A DNA stretch of 64,000 nucleotides from an uncultured Woeseiaceae bacterium (GTDB lineage Bacteria > Pseudomonadota > Gammaproteobacteria > Steroidobacterales > Woeseiaceae): the NCBI GenBank assembly GCA_947258565.1, contig CAMYJB010000010.1, positions 58,173 through 122,172 on the forward strand, read 5' to 3'. The translations under genes were made by a program, and so were the position numbers. Below are positions 55,487 through 64,000 of this stretch, in pieces (position 1 is the first letter of the stretch; each line of letters starts with the position of its first letter). Under the pieces are notes generated by a model. The model had not been told where the DNA came from. It ran no database searches and saw nothing but the letters and a program-made list of their open reading frames with translations.

Positions 55487-58400
55487 ATGCTTTTTACGCG
55501 GCAGACGCTTGCCAGCCCCAGCCCGATCACGGACGTCAATGCGCGCTACCTCGCCGACGAGCAATTGCTCGTCAACGAGCTCAGGAATATCGCCGATCCT
55601 GGCGAAGCGCTGCGCGCCAGGATTCGCGACACTGCGGCGGAGCTGGTGACCGCCGTGCGCCGGAACAAGGCGCGCGAGGGCGGCATCGACGCCTTCCTGC
55701 AGCAGTACGACCTGTCCTCCGAGGAGGGCGTGCTGCTCATGTGTATCGCGGAGGCGCTGCTGCGCATTCCCGATGCCGACACCGCCGACCGCCTGATCGC
55801 CGACAAAATTACGGCCGCGAAATGGAAGGAACATCTCGGCACGAGCGAATCGCTGTTCGTCAACGCATCGACCTGGGGTCTCATGCTCTCCGGGCAGCTG
55901 CTGAAGATCGACGAATCGGTGCGCGTCAATCCGGCTCAGATGCTCGCCAAGGTCGCGAGCCGTGCCGGCGAACCGGTCGTTCGCACGGCGATGCGCCAGG
56001 CAATGCGCATCATGGGGCACCAGTTCGTCATGGGCCGCACGATCAGGGAAGCGCTGCAACGCTCCGTGTCGAAGCGCAACAGGGCCTATCGCTACTCGTT
56101 CGACATGCTCGGTGAGGCGGCCCTGACCGAGGCGGATGCGCGCCAGTATTATGAAGCCTATTACGCGGCAATCGGTGAAATCGGTGCGGCTCCGCGGACC
56201 GCGGGTGACGACATCTTTTCGGCGCCCAGCATCTCCGTGAAGCTGTCGGCGCTGCACCCGAGATACGAATACACGCAGGTTGATCGTGTGCTTCGGGAGC
56301 TGACGCCGCGGGTTCAGGAGCTTGCAGAACACGCGCAGCAGTCTGATATCGCGCTGACGATCGATGCCGAGGAAGCGGACAGGCTGGAGTTGTCGTTACA
56401 GGTTTTCGAACGCGTATTCCGGGATACCAGCCTGACCGGCTACGACGGATTCGGGCTGGCCGTGCAGACCTACCAGCGCCGGGCGAGCGATGTTTTCGGC
56501 TTTCTGGAGAGCCTGGCCCGCGATGTCGGCCGCCGGATACCGGTGCGCCTCGTTAAAGGCGCGTACTGGGACACGGAAATAAAGCACGCGCAGGAGCTGG
56601 GACTGGCGAGCTACCCGGTGTTTACCCGCAAGGTGCACACGGACGTTTCTTACCTCGCGTGCGCGCGCAGGGCGCTGGAATCCGGTGAGACGCTCTATCC
56701 GCAGTTTGCGACTCACAACGCGCATACGCTGGCGAGCGTGATGCATTACGCGGGATCGCGGCGCGATTACGAGTTCCAGCGCCTGCATGGAATGGGCGAG
56801 GAACTGTATGCGGAGATCATCGATCCCGAGAAGTTCGCCCGGCCGTGTCGCGTGTATGCGCCGGTCGGTAGTCACAAGGACCTGCTGCCCTACCTGGTCA
56901 GGCGCCTGCTGGAAAACGGTGCGAATACCTCGTTCGTCAACCGCATAATCGACGAGTCGGTCGACGTCGCCGATATCGTTGCCGACCCGATCGAGGCGAC
57001 TCTGGCTCACGCGGGGGAACCGCATCCGCGCATTCCGTCGCCGGGCAAGCTGTTCGGTGACGAGCGCCGCAATTCGCAGGGCCTGAACCTTGCGGACGAC
57101 AGGGTGAGGGTGAGCCTGTTGTCGGACATGGAGGCAGCAAGCGAGCGGCCCACGGCTGCACACCCGATTGTCGGGGGCATGGCTGCATCAGGTGACGTAA
57201 TCGATTCGGTGAATCCCGCAGATCGCACGCACGTGGTCGGGACTTGCCAGTCAGCGACGGGCGCTCATGTCGATGATGCGATCGCGAGCGCTTGCGCAGC
57301 CCAGCCGGAATGGGATCGTACCCCGGCAACCACGCGGGCAGAGATCCTGCAGAAGGCTGCGGACCTCTATGAGCAACACCGGCCGGAGCTGCTGTCGCTG
57401 TGCGTCAGCGAGGCGGGCAAGACGCTCCTGGATGCCGAAGCCGAGTTGCGCGAGGCAGTCGATTTCCTGCGCTTCTATGCGGCACAGGCATGCAGGCACT
57501 TCGGCGACCCGGTGCAGCTACCCGGGCCGACCGGCGAGCGCAATACGCTCGGCATGCGGGGCCGCGGCGTGTTCGTTTGTATCAGCCCCTGGAATTTTCC
57601 CCTGGCCATTTTCACCGGCCAGGTTGCCGCAGCTCTGGCGGCCGGCAATACCGTCGTCGCCAAGCCGGCTGAACAGACGCCGCTGGTCGCATTCCGGGCG
57701 GTCGAGCTCCTCACGGAAGCCGGGGTGCCTCGGGAGGTATTGCAGTTTCTTCCGGGCGACGGCGCAACGGTCGGCGGGCGCGCGGTGGCTGACCCGAGGG
57801 TTGCCGGGGTTGCGTTTACCGGTTCGACCGAGACCGCCAGGTTGATCAACAGCACGCTGGCCGGGCGAGACGGGCCCATCGGCACCCTGATTGCGGAAAC
57901 CGGTGGCCAGAACGCAATGTTCGTCGACAGCTCGGCTCTGCCCGAACAGGTGGTGAAAGATGCGGCGTTTTCGGCCTTCAACAGTGCCGGGCAGCGCTGC
58001 TCGGCGCTGCGCCTGTTGTGCCTGCAGACGGATATCGCGGATCGGGTCATTGAACTCCTCATCGGGCACATGGAACAGCTGGTTATCGGGAATCCGTCGC
58101 TGCTCGCAACGGATGTCGGTCCTGCCATAGACGAAGCAGCACGCAGCATGCTCGAGGCGCACGTCACACAGATGCAGGAAACGGCAAGCGTGTTGTTCCG
58201 CTGTCCTCTCGACAAGGATACGCAGTCGGGTACCTTCTTTGCGCCCACGCTGATCGAGATCGACAGTGCCGACGCGCTCGAAAAAGAGGTGTTCGGTCCG
58301 GTTCTCCACGTCCTCAGGTTCAGGGGCAGGGACCTGAATGCGACCGTCGATGCGGTGAATGCAACAGGCTATGGACTGACGATGGGCCTGCACAGCCGGA

Positions 58401-58639
58401 TCGACGCGCGGGCCCGCGAGCTCGAGTTACGATCCGGAGCCGGCAACATATACGTCAACCGCAACATGATCGGGGCTGTCGTCGGCGTGCAGCCTTTCGG
58501 CGGTCGGGGCCTTTCGGGTACCGGCCCCAAGGCCGGAGGTCCGCACTACCTGCCACGATTCGGGACCGAGTACACGGTCAGCAACAATATCGCTGCCGTT
58601 GGTGGCAACGCGAGCCTGCTCTCGCTGGAAAATGACTGA
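55487..58639 (+). CDS. putA: Bifunctional proline dehydrogenase / L-glutamate-gamma-semialdehyde dehydrogenase (short PutA)
   Basis: PutA oxidises proline to glutamate in two channelled steps. The 1050-residue product has an FAD proline dehydrogenase domain (about 100-480; VRLVKGAYWDTEIKHAQE) and an ALDH domain (about 530-1030). Catalytic Glu804 lies in ETGGQNAMF and Cys838 in NSAGQRCSALRL. It lacks the N-terminal ribbon-helix-helix DNA-binding domain and the C-terminal extension of E. coli PutA (1320 residues), so it is the minimal bifunctional form that does not repress its own gene. The sda gene starts 3 nt after its stop. Confidence 0.96.
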   Translation: MLFTRQTLASPSPITDVNARYLADEQLLVNELRNIADPGEALRARIRDTAAELVTAVRRNKAREGGIDAFLQQYDLSSEEGVLLMCIAEALLRIPDADTADRLIADKITAAKWKEHLGTSESLFVNASTWGLMLSGQLLKIDESVRVNPAQMLAKVASRAGEPVVRTAMRQAMRIMGHQFVMGRTIREALQRSVSKRNRAYRYSFDMLGEAALTEADARQYYEAYYAAIGEIGAAPRTAGDDIFSAPSISVKLSALHPRYEYTQVDRVLRELTPRVQELAEHAQQSDIALTIDAEEADRLELSLQVFERVFRDTSLTGYDGFGLAVQTYQRRASDVFGFLESLARDVGRRIPVRLVKGAYWDTEIKHAQELGLASYPVFTRKVHTDVSYLACARRALESGETLYPQFATHNAHTLASVMHYAGSRRDYEFQRLHGMGEELYAEIIDPEKFARPCRVYAPVGSHKDLLPYLVRRLLENGANTSFVNRIIDESVDVADIVADPIEATLAHAGEPHPRIPSPGKLFGDERRNSQGLNLADDRVRVSLLSDMEAASERPTAAHPIVGGMAASGDVIDSVNPADRTHVVGTCQSATGAHVDDAIASACAAQPEWDRTPATTRAEILQKAADLYEQHRPELLSLCVSEAGKTLLDAEAELREAVDFLRFYAAQACRHFGDPVQLPGPTGERNTLGMRGRGVFVCISPWNFPLAIFTGQVAAALAAGNTVVAKPAEQTPLVAFRAVELLTEAGVPREVLQFLPGDGATVGGRAVADPRVAGVAFTGSTETARLINSTLAGRDGPIGTLIAETGGQNAMFVDSSALPEQVVKDAAFSAFNSAGQRCSALRLLCLQTDIADRVIELLIGHMEQLVIGNPSLLATDVGPAIDEAARSMLEAHVTQMQETASVLFRCPLDKDTQSGTFFAPTLIEIDSADALEKEVFGPVLHVLRFRGRDLNATVDAVNATGYGLTMGLHSRIDARARELELRSGAGNIYVNRNMIGAVVGVQPFGGRGLSGTGPKAGGPHYLPRFGTEYTVSNNIAAVGGNASLLSLEND

Positions 58640-58642
58640 TCC

Positions 58643-60001
58643 ATGGCCGCCATCAGCATTTTCGATATTTTCAAAATTGGCATAGGGCCCTCCAGCTCTC
58701 ATACGTTCGGCCCGATGCTGGCTGCCAATGCGTTCGCAGGCGAGTTGTCCCGACTCGGATCAGGTATTGCGACGGTCGAGGTAACCCTGCATGGCTCGCT
58801 CGCCTATACAGGAAAAGGTCACGGCACCGACTCCGCGATTATCCTCGGGCTGGCGGGTTCGCAGCCGGAGACGATCGACCTGGATTCCGTGGAAGAGCGA
58901 CTCAACAGAATCCATGGTGAGAAGCGGCTCGACATACCGGGGGTCGGGAACATCGATTTCGACCCGCGGGAGCATCTTGTTTTCAACTACGACGAAGAGC
59001 TCCCCAGGCATACCAACGGCATGCGTTTTTGCGCCCTCGGGCCGAATTCCAACGTGGTTCTCGATGCAATCTACTACTCGCTCGGAGGCGGGTTCATCGC
59101 GCGCGGCGATGAACCCGAACCGATGTCACAAAGCAGAGAACCGCGCCACCATTTCGACAGCAGCGCCTCCCTGTTGCAGCTCTGTTCAGAACACGACCGC
59201 AGCATTGCCGCGCTGGTGCTCGAAAACGAGCTGCAGTGGCGGGACCAGGCCGGCATCGAGCGATCCCTTGATGCGATCTGGCGGGCGATGGCGGGCTGCA
59301 TCGAGCGCGGCCTGCAAACCGACGGCCTGTTGCCCGGAGCGATGGCCGTCGAGAGGCGGGCGGCCAAGCTCCGCAGGCGGCTGGAGGCCAGGGAACAGGC
59401 GTCGCCGCTCGACGCGATAGAGTGGGTGAACGCCTACGCGATCGCGGTGAACGAGGAAAATGCGGCCGGCGGCCGCGTCGTGACGTCGCCGACGAACGGC
59501 GCTGCGGGCATTATCCCTGCCGTGCTGATGTACTACGTGCGCTTTGTACCGGGAGCTAATGCGGAAGGTATACGAACGTTTCTGTTGACGGCTGGCGCTA
59601 TCGGTATTCTCTACAAGGTCAACGCGTCGATCTCCGGTGCGGAGATGGGTTGCCAGGGGGAAGTGGGCGTTGCGTGTTCCATGGCGGCGGGGGGACTTGC
59701 CGCCGTGCTCGGCGGGTCCAATGACCATGTCGAGGAGGCGGCGGAGATCGGCATGGAGCACAATCTCGGGCTGACTTGCGATCCGATCGGCGGTCTCGTG
59801 CAGATCCCGTGCATCGAGCGCAACGCGATGGGTGCCGTGAAAGCAATCAACGCAGCGTCACTCGCCATGCACGGCGACGGTACGCACAAGGTATCGCTGG
59901 ACCAGGTTATCGAGACCATGCGCCAGACCGGCCTGGACATGTCCTCGAGCTACAAGGAGACCTCGCAGGGAGGGCTGGCGGTAAACGTCCCGGAGTGCTA
60001 G
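58643..60001 (+). CDS. sdaA: L-serine ammonia-lyase (iron-sulfur type)
   Basis: SdaA deaminates L-serine to pyruvate using a [4Fe-4S] cluster. The 452-residue single-chain protein has [20 protein letters not shown] at the start, [17 protein letters not shown], and the cluster region [19 protein letters not shown] followed by [18 protein letters not shown]. It starts 3 nt after putA, so proline and serine breakdown are co-expressed. Its last bases overlap the convergent sixA gene by 4 nt. The paralogue choice (sdaA or sdaB) cannot be made from sequence alone. Confidence 0.95.
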   Translation: MAAISIFDIFKIGIGPSSSHTFGPMLAANAFAGELSRLGSGIATVEVTLHGSLAYTGKGHGTDSAIILGLAGSQPETIDLDSVEERLNRIHGEKRLDIPGVGNIDFDPREHLVFNYDEELPRHTNGMRFCALGPNSNVVLDAIYYSLGGGFIARGDEPEPMSQSREPRHHFDSSASLLQLCSEHDRSIAALVLENELQWRDQAGIERSLDAIWRAMAGCIERGLQTDGLLPGAMAVERRAAKLRRRLEAREQASPLDAIEWVNAYAIAVNEENAAGGRVVTSPTNGAAGIIPAVLMYYVRFVPGANAEGIRTFLLTAGAIGILYKVNASISGAEMGCQGEVGVACSMAAGGLAAVLGGSNDHVEEAAEIGMEHNLGLTCDPIGGLVQIPCIERNAMGAVKAINAASLAMHGDGTHKVSLDQVIETMRQTGLDMSSSYKETSQGGLAVNVPEC

Positions 60002-60492
60002 GGACGATTCTTGGGGAAGTCGTAGAGCAGCAGCTCGGTGTCCGGTTTGTCGTAAAGGCTCCAGTCGTCGGCATCCAGTTGGACGCTGACGACGCCCGCG
60101 GTAGGGACGTTGTTCGTGAGGCCCGGCACAAGGTAGTTGGCTACGTCGGTGAACCCGGGGTTGTGTCCTACCAGCATAAGGCTGTTGAAGCCGACGTCCT
60201 GAGAAGCAATCACATCGAGTATGCCGTTCACCGATGCAAGATAAAGCGTGTTGTCCCGTTGCAGGAACTCCCGCGGGTAGCCGATTTCGTTCGCAATGAC
60301 CTTCGCGGTCGTCCATGCGCGGACGGCAGGGCTGCTGACGATCAGCGAGGGGCGGATACCGGCCGCCACAATACGCCGGCCCATCTCGGGCGCATCGCGT
60401 TTTCCGCGCTTGTTCAGCGGACGGTCGCGGTCGGCCAGAGAGGTATCCTTCCAGCTCGACTTCGCGTGGCGGACTAGAGTGAGTGTCTTCAT
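59998..60492 (-). CDS. sixA: Phosphohistidine phosphatase SixA-like
   Basis: A 164-residue histidine phosphatase family protein with the catalytic RHG-type motif LVRHAKSSW at residues 6-14 and a second His in LMLVGHNPGFTD. SixA removes phosphate from His of HPt/PTS proteins (ArcB, NPr in E. coli). The gene lies after a small hairpin downstream of sufT and is convergent with sdaA. Confidence 0.88.
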   Translation of the reverse strand: MKTLTLVRHAKSSWKDTSLADRDRPLNKRGKRDAPEMGRRIVAAGIRPSLIVSSPAVRAWTTAKVIANEIGYPREFLQRDNTLYLASVNGILDVIASQDVGFNSLMLVGHNPGFTDVANYLVPGLTNNVPTAGVVSVQLDADDWSLYDKPDTELLLYDFPKNRP

Positions 60493-60498
60493 AGCATT

Positions 60499-60512
60499 GC
60501 AACGGCTGTTGC
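60499..60512 (-). other. Small hairpin between sufT and sixA
   Basis: GCAAC (60499-60503), loop of four, GTTGC (60508-60512): a five-base-pair stem in the 28-nt gap between the sufT stop and sixA start. There is no T-run; too short to call a terminator. Confidence 0.3.
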
Positions 60513-60520
60513 AGGCGAGT

Positions 60521-61072
60521 TTACATCAATCCGGTTTGCAGGCGCGCTTCCTCGGACATCATGCTCTGGTTCCATGGCGGGTCGAAGACGAGGTACACCT
60601 GAACGTCCGCCACCGTGGGAATCACCCCGATCTTTTCCTGGGCATCCTGAACGAGGATTTCTCCCATGCCGCATCCCGGTGCGGTCAGGGTCATGTCAAC
60701 CTCCACCGAACGTTCCCCGTTGCCGAGGGATTTTACCTCGCAGCGGTAGATGAGCCCGAGGTCGACGATATTGACGGGTATTTCAGGGTCGTAACAGGTG
60801 CGCAGCTGATCCCAGATGACCGCTTCGATATCCTCATCCGTGGGGTTATCGGGCACTTCGGGTGGCGTCACGGGTTCCTTGCCCAGGGCGTCAGCATCGC
60901 CGCCGGCGATGCGGAACAGGTTGCCTTCGACATACACCGTAAAGCTGCCGCCAAGTGCCTGCGTTATAAAGCCGGTGGTGCCCTCGCGGAGCGTCAGTTC
61001 CTCACCCACGGGGATGATTATCGCTTTGACGTCGCGCGATATCGTTACCGGTTCATTCGTGTGTCCGAACAT
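60521..61072 (-). CDS. sufT: Putative Fe-S cluster assembly protein SufT
   Basis: SufT is a DUF59 protein that aids maturation or use of Fe-S clusters in SUF-encoding bacteria. The 183-residue product has an N-terminal extension with TGFITQALGGSFTVYVEG, typical of SufT, and a DUF59 domain (AVIWDQLRTCYDPEIPVNIV, VDMTLTAPGCGMGEILV) ending LVFDPPWNQSMMSEEARLQ. ATG 61072 has AGGA 7 nt upstream. It follows sufU by 8 nt. Confidence 0.9.
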   Translation of the reverse strand: MFGHTNEPVTISRDVKAIIIPVGEELTLREGTTGFITQALGGSFTVYVEGNLFRIAGGDADALGKEPVTPPEVPDNPTDEDIEAVIWDQLRTCYDPEIPVNIVDLGLIYRCEVKSLGNGERSVEVDMTLTAPGCGMGEILVQDAQEKIGVIPTVADVQVYLVFDPPWNQSMMSEEARLQTGLM

Positions 61073-61080
61073 CTGCTGTC

Positions 61081-61557
61081 CTACTCCGTACTCGCAGGCG
61101 CTTTGTCCTGCCGCAATGCCGATCTGAGCGCGTGCCAGGCGAGCGTGGCGCATTTGACCCTGGACGGAAAATCGCGCACGCCCGCCAGTGCGCGAAGCTT
61201 GCCGAGATCGACCCGCGCGTCGTCCTGCGGGTCGTCGCCGGCGAGTTGCGCCGTAACCGCCTCGAAGAAGGTGATCGCGTCACTCGAGCTGAGCCCGATG
61301 ACCGTGTCTGTCAATAACGAGGCGGACGCAACGGAAATAGCACAGCCCGATCCCTCGAACGCGGCGCTCCTGATGGTCTCGTCCGGGTCCACGTCGAGGT
61401 ACAGTCTGAGTTTGTCACCGCACAGCGGATTGATGCCCTCTGCGCTGTGCGTCGTATGATCGAGCTTGCCGAAATGGCGCGGGTTGCGGGCATGATCGAG
61501 TATCAGGTCCCGGTACAGGTCGCGAACATCGTCGGTCTGCAGGCCGCCAGCGATCAT
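61081..61557 (-). CDS. sufU: SUF system NifU-like scaffold/transfer protein SufU
   Basis: A 158-residue IscU/SufU-type protein with the three conserved cysteines in NPLCGDKLRLYL, GSGCAISVASASLL and RVKCATLAWHAL, and the SufU-type insertion between the second and third (AVTAQLAGDDPQDDARVDLG). In such systems SufU hands sulfur from SufS to SufBCD or holds zinc. ATG 61557 overlaps the sufS stop by 4 nt (ATGA). Coupled to sufS in one operon. Confidence 0.93.
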   Translation of the reverse strand: MIAGGLQTDDVRDLYRDLILDHARNPRHFGKLDHTTHSAEGINPLCGDKLRLYLDVDPDETIRSAAFEGSGCAISVASASLLTDTVIGLSSSDAITFFEAVTAQLAGDDPQDDARVDLGKLRALAGVRDFPSRVKCATLAWHALRSALRQDKAPASTE

Positions 61558-62801
61558 GCAAAGATCTCTTTCGCGATCTCGAGTGCGGCGACCAATCGGT
61601 CGATATCGTCGAAGTTGTTGTACATCGCGAGCGATGCCCTGGCGGTGCCCGGTATCCCGAAATACTCCATGACGGGCATGGCGCAATGGTGCCCGGTGCG
61701 TATTGCGACGCCCTGGTGATCCAGGATGGTGCCGAGATCATGCGGGTGAATGTCGCCGAGCAGGAATGACTGCACGCCGGCCTTGTGCGCGGCCGTGCCG
61801 ATCAATCGCATATCCCCGATCGAGGACAGCCGTCCTGTCATGTAGTCCGATAGCTCGCTTTCCCAGGATTCGACGTTCTGCATGCCAATGCTTTCAAGGT
61901 ACTGCGCCGCCGCCCCCAGACCGACTACGCCGCTGATATTCGGCGTTCCCGCCTCGAACTTGTAGGGCAACTCGTTGAAGGTCGTTCCGGAAAAGCTGAC
62001 TTCGAGAATCATGTCGCCGCCGCCCTTGTACGGCGGCATCGCGTCCAGCAGCGCTTCCTTGCCGTACAAAACGCCGGTGCCTGTGGGACCAAACATCTTG
62101 TGCCCGGAGAAGGCATAGAAGTCGCAATCCAGGTCTCGTACGTCAACAGACATGTGTGGCACGCCCTGTGCACCGTCGACGAGGACCGGGATATCGCGGG
62201 CGTGCGCCTCGGCGATGATTTCCCTGATCGGGTTGATCGTGCCGAGCGCATTGGATACGTGCGCGATCGCGAGTAACCGGACCTTGTCACTCATGAGTGC
62301 ATAAAGTGCATCGAGCTCGACTTCGCCCTTGTCGTTGATCGGTGCGACAAGCAGCTCCGCCCCGGTCTGCTCGCAGACGAGCTGCCACGGCACAATATTG
62401 GCGTGATGCTCGAGGTGCGTAACCAGCACCTTGTCGCCCGGGTCGAGATTCGGCCGGCAGAAACTCTGCGCGACCAGGTTTATGGACTCCGTTGTGCCGC
62501 TCGTGAATACGACTTCACTCGTGCTGGCCGCATTGATGAAGCGGCGAAGCGTGTCCCGGGCTCCCTCATAAGCGTCGGTTGCCCTGTGGCTCAGGGTGTG
62601 CACGCCGCGATGGACATTGGCATGGTCGTGGCTCTCGTAGTGCGCCATCGCGTCGATAACCGCCGACGGCTGCTGGGCCGACGCGGCGCTGTCGAGGTAA
62701 ACGAGGTGGTGCCCGTTCACATCCTGGTCGAGGGCGGGGAAATCGGCGCGGCAAGCCGCTACCGCGGACTGTCCCTCCTTGCGCTGCTGTGCCTGCTTCA
62801 T
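61554..62801 (-). CDS. sufS: Cysteine desulfurase SufS
   Basis: SufS takes sulfur from cysteine as a persulfide for Fe-S assembly. The 415-residue PLP protein shows YLDSAASAQQPSAVIDAMAH, HANVHRGVHTLSHRATDAYE, the PLP-lysine region DFYAFSGHKMFGPTGTGVLYG and the catalytic Cys in RTGHHCAMPVMEYFG. It overlaps sufD by 4 nt at its start and sufU by 4 nt at its end. Confidence 0.97.
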   Translation of the reverse strand: MKQAQQRKEGQSAVAACRADFPALDQDVNGHHLVYLDSAASAQQPSAVIDAMAHYESHDHANVHRGVHTLSHRATDAYEGARDTLRRFINAASTSEVVFTSGTTESINLVAQSFCRPNLDPGDKVLVTHLEHHANIVPWQLVCEQTGAELLVAPINDKGEVELDALYALMSDKVRLLAIAHVSNALGTINPIREIIAEAHARDIPVLVDGAQGVPHMSVDVRDLDCDFYAFSGHKMFGPTGTGVLYGKEALLDAMPPYKGGGDMILEVSFSGTTFNELPYKFEAGTPNISGVVGLGAAAQYLESIGMQNVESWESELSDYMTGRLSSIGDMRLIGTAAHKAGVQSFLLGDIHPHDLGTILDHQGVAIRTGHHCAMPVMEYFGIPGTARASLAMYNNFDDIDRLVAALEIAKEIFA

Positions 62802-64000
62802 ACGTCGCCACCATCGGTCAGTTCGGACAGGCGCCGTTCGACCATCGCCGTCAGGTGATCAGCGACCGCCGCGATCGGCGAATGACTCACGATGCTGGCG
62901 CCGAAGGCTCGCGTCAGTGCGCGCATCGCGTCCTGCATGTCGAGCCCGCGGGACCGCAGGTAGAAAAGCGCGGCGTCATCGAGTTGACCCACGGTCGTGC
63001 CGTGACTGCACTTGACTTCGTCGGCGTAGATCTCGAGCTCCGGCTTTGCGTCGATCTCCGCGCGTTCATCCAGCAGCAGGTTGTGGTTCGATTGCTTGGC
63101 ATCCGTGCCGTCCGCGCCTGGCTGTACGATGGCCTTGCCGTTCCATACGCACTGGCAGCGCCCTCCGAGGATGCCGCGATACTCTTGTTCGGAGCGCGCA
63201 GGCCCGACGCGGTGGTCGATCCGGACATGGTTGTCGATGTGCTGACCATCGCCGGCTATGTACAGGCCGCCAACGAATGCAGTGGCTTCCTCACCCGCGA
63301 TATCGATGTCCAGGTCATTCCTGATAAGTCGCCCGCCCAGGTCGAAACCGCTGTAACGCACGGTACTTGCGTCCTGCAGCGCTATTGCCGTGCGGTGAGT
63401 CTGCGTGTGACCGCTCGCGCGCCCCTGGATACGTACGTAGTCGGCGCTTGCTCTGCGCGCCAGCGACAGTTCCACAATGCTGTTGGCATAGTGGTCGGCG
63501 TCGCCGATCGACGCGTGGTACTCGACAAACTGCGCCTGCGAGCCCTCCTCGAGTTCGATAAAGACGCGGGCCTGCGCCACGCCCGGTTGCGAATCTGCAC
63601 CGTCCACGATCAGCAGACCCAGCGGACGATCGTGACTCGTGCCGGCGTGCACCCGGATGTGGAGGCCGTCGGGCAGCAGCGCGGCGTTGAGATCGGCCAG
63701 CGGGTGTTCGAAGCCGGGCGCGTGCGCGAGTTCGCTGAATGTCGCGATGCTCAGTCCGTTGCGGCCGGCAGAATCCATGCCGTCTGCAATCGTGCCGTTA
63801 CTGATGACGATCCAGTCGATGTCGACCGCTGCCCGGATCTCCGCTACACGATCGCCAATGGACGCGGCGGAGGGTGCGAGAGCCCCGTTTTCGAGCCAGC
63901 GCTGGCTGATGTCCGCGACCGCGGCGAGGTCGGTGTATTTCCAGTCCTCGAGGCGCGTGGTCGGAAAACCCCGTTCGAGGAAGCGCGCCAGCGCGGCCTG
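62798..64000 (-). CDS. sufD: FeS cluster assembly protein SufD (5' end outside window)
   Basis: SufD with SufB and SufC forms the scaffold complex. The frame is open from the window edge (first visible residues QAALARFLERGFPTTRLEDW) through to the stop at 62798, 400 codons. The SufD-type sequence includes DWKYTDLAAVADISQRWL near the edge, then RTAIALQDASTVRYSGFDLG, VRIDHRVGPARSEQEYRGI and CSHGTTVGQLDDAALFYLRS (SufB/D beta-helix core). The N terminus and the sufBC genes lie beyond 64000. It overlaps sufS by 4 nt. Confidence 0.95.
   Translation of the reverse strand, partial: QAALARFLERGFPTTRLEDWKYTDLAAVADISQRWLENGALAPSAASIGDRVAEIRAAVDIDWIVISNGTIADGMDSAGRNGLSIATFSELAHAPGFEHPLADLNAALLPDGLHIRVHAGTSHDRPLGLLIVDGADSQPGVAQARVFIELEEGSQAQFVEYHASIGDADHYANSIVELSLARRASADYVRIQGRASGHTQTHRTAIALQDASTVRYSGFDLGGRLIRNDLDIDIAGEEATAFVGGLYIAGDGQHIDNHVRIDHRVGPARSEQEYRGILGGRCQCVWNGKAIVQPGADGTDAKQSNHNLLLDERAEIDAKPELEIYADEVKCSHGTTVGQLDDAALFYLRSRGLDMQDAMRALTRAFGASIVSHSPIAAVADHLTAMVERRLSELTDGGDV

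Overview
The window is a stretch of core chromosome from a GC-rich gammaproteobacterium. GC is visibly above 60%, though I did not count it. The evidence is gene order. nnrD/E-tsaE-amiB-mutL-miaA-hfq-hflX-hflK-hflC-DUF2065-purA follows the E. coli yjeF-purA order. rnr-rlmB-rpsF-rpsR-rplI, ffh-rpsP-rimM-trmD-rplS and ypjD-corB near ffh are also gammaproteobacterial arrangements. OPT, TRAP and minimal PutA genes and an endonuclease-type MutL point away from enterics, towards marine or environmental lineages such as Woeseiales, Chromatiales or Steroidobacterales. That placement is inference. I see no phage, insertion sequence, CRISPR array or rRNA. One tRNA gene (tRNA-Leu, CAG) is present.

Layout. 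1-1885: end of a deoxynucleoside kinase gene, then panB and panC. 1886-4897 (minus): queG, ppk2 and a cNMP-fold/GGDEF protein. 4920-17413: NAD(P)HX repair, TsaE, AmiB, MutL, MiaA, Hfq, HflX/K/C, PurA and a patatin-like protein. 17452-27094: an accessory stretch with an OPT transporter, NERD protein, several small envelope proteins, NnrU-like and Mpo1-like membrane proteins, and a pair of coupled lipoproteins. 27119-35267: tRNA-Leu, RNase R, RlmB, the S6-S18-DUF2232-L9 operon, DnaB and alanine racemase. 35289-39227 (minus): a eukaryotic-type phosphosignalling module of CHASE2-Ser/Thr kinase, PP2C phosphatase and double-FHA protein. 39486-45372: RadA, a disrupted CorB-like gene, YpjD, a class II cyclic-nucleotide phosphodiesterase and Ffh. 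45539-47439: rpsP-rimM-trmD-rplS. 47555-51241: a four-gene TRAP transporter with a TatT subunit. 51326-60492: SppA and a block for threonine, proline and serine breakdown (kbl-tdh, putA, sdaA) plus SixA. 60521-64000 (minus): the end of a SUF iron-sulfur operon (sufD, sufS, sufU, sufT).

How the parts work together. Most of the window is housekeeping: translation, tRNA modification, RNA decay, membrane protein quality control and cell-wall hydrolysis. The least ordinary elements are: a 22-bp queG/nnr intergenic region whose single AT-rich core reads as a -10 box in both directions, each 7 nt from an ATG; a possible leaderless ffh; a miaA gene whose best-placed start codon is ATC; a corB-like gene that has lost about 27 codons and its frame; an S6 protein with a tail of about 120 mainly acidic residues; two CRP-like palindromes 81 bp apart upstream of a lipoprotein gene; and the kinase/phosphatase/FHA operon. 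I did not find a clearly novel multi-gene defence or mobile system. The kinase module, the TatT-TRAP operon and the unknown envelope genes at 19-24 kb are the best places to look further.
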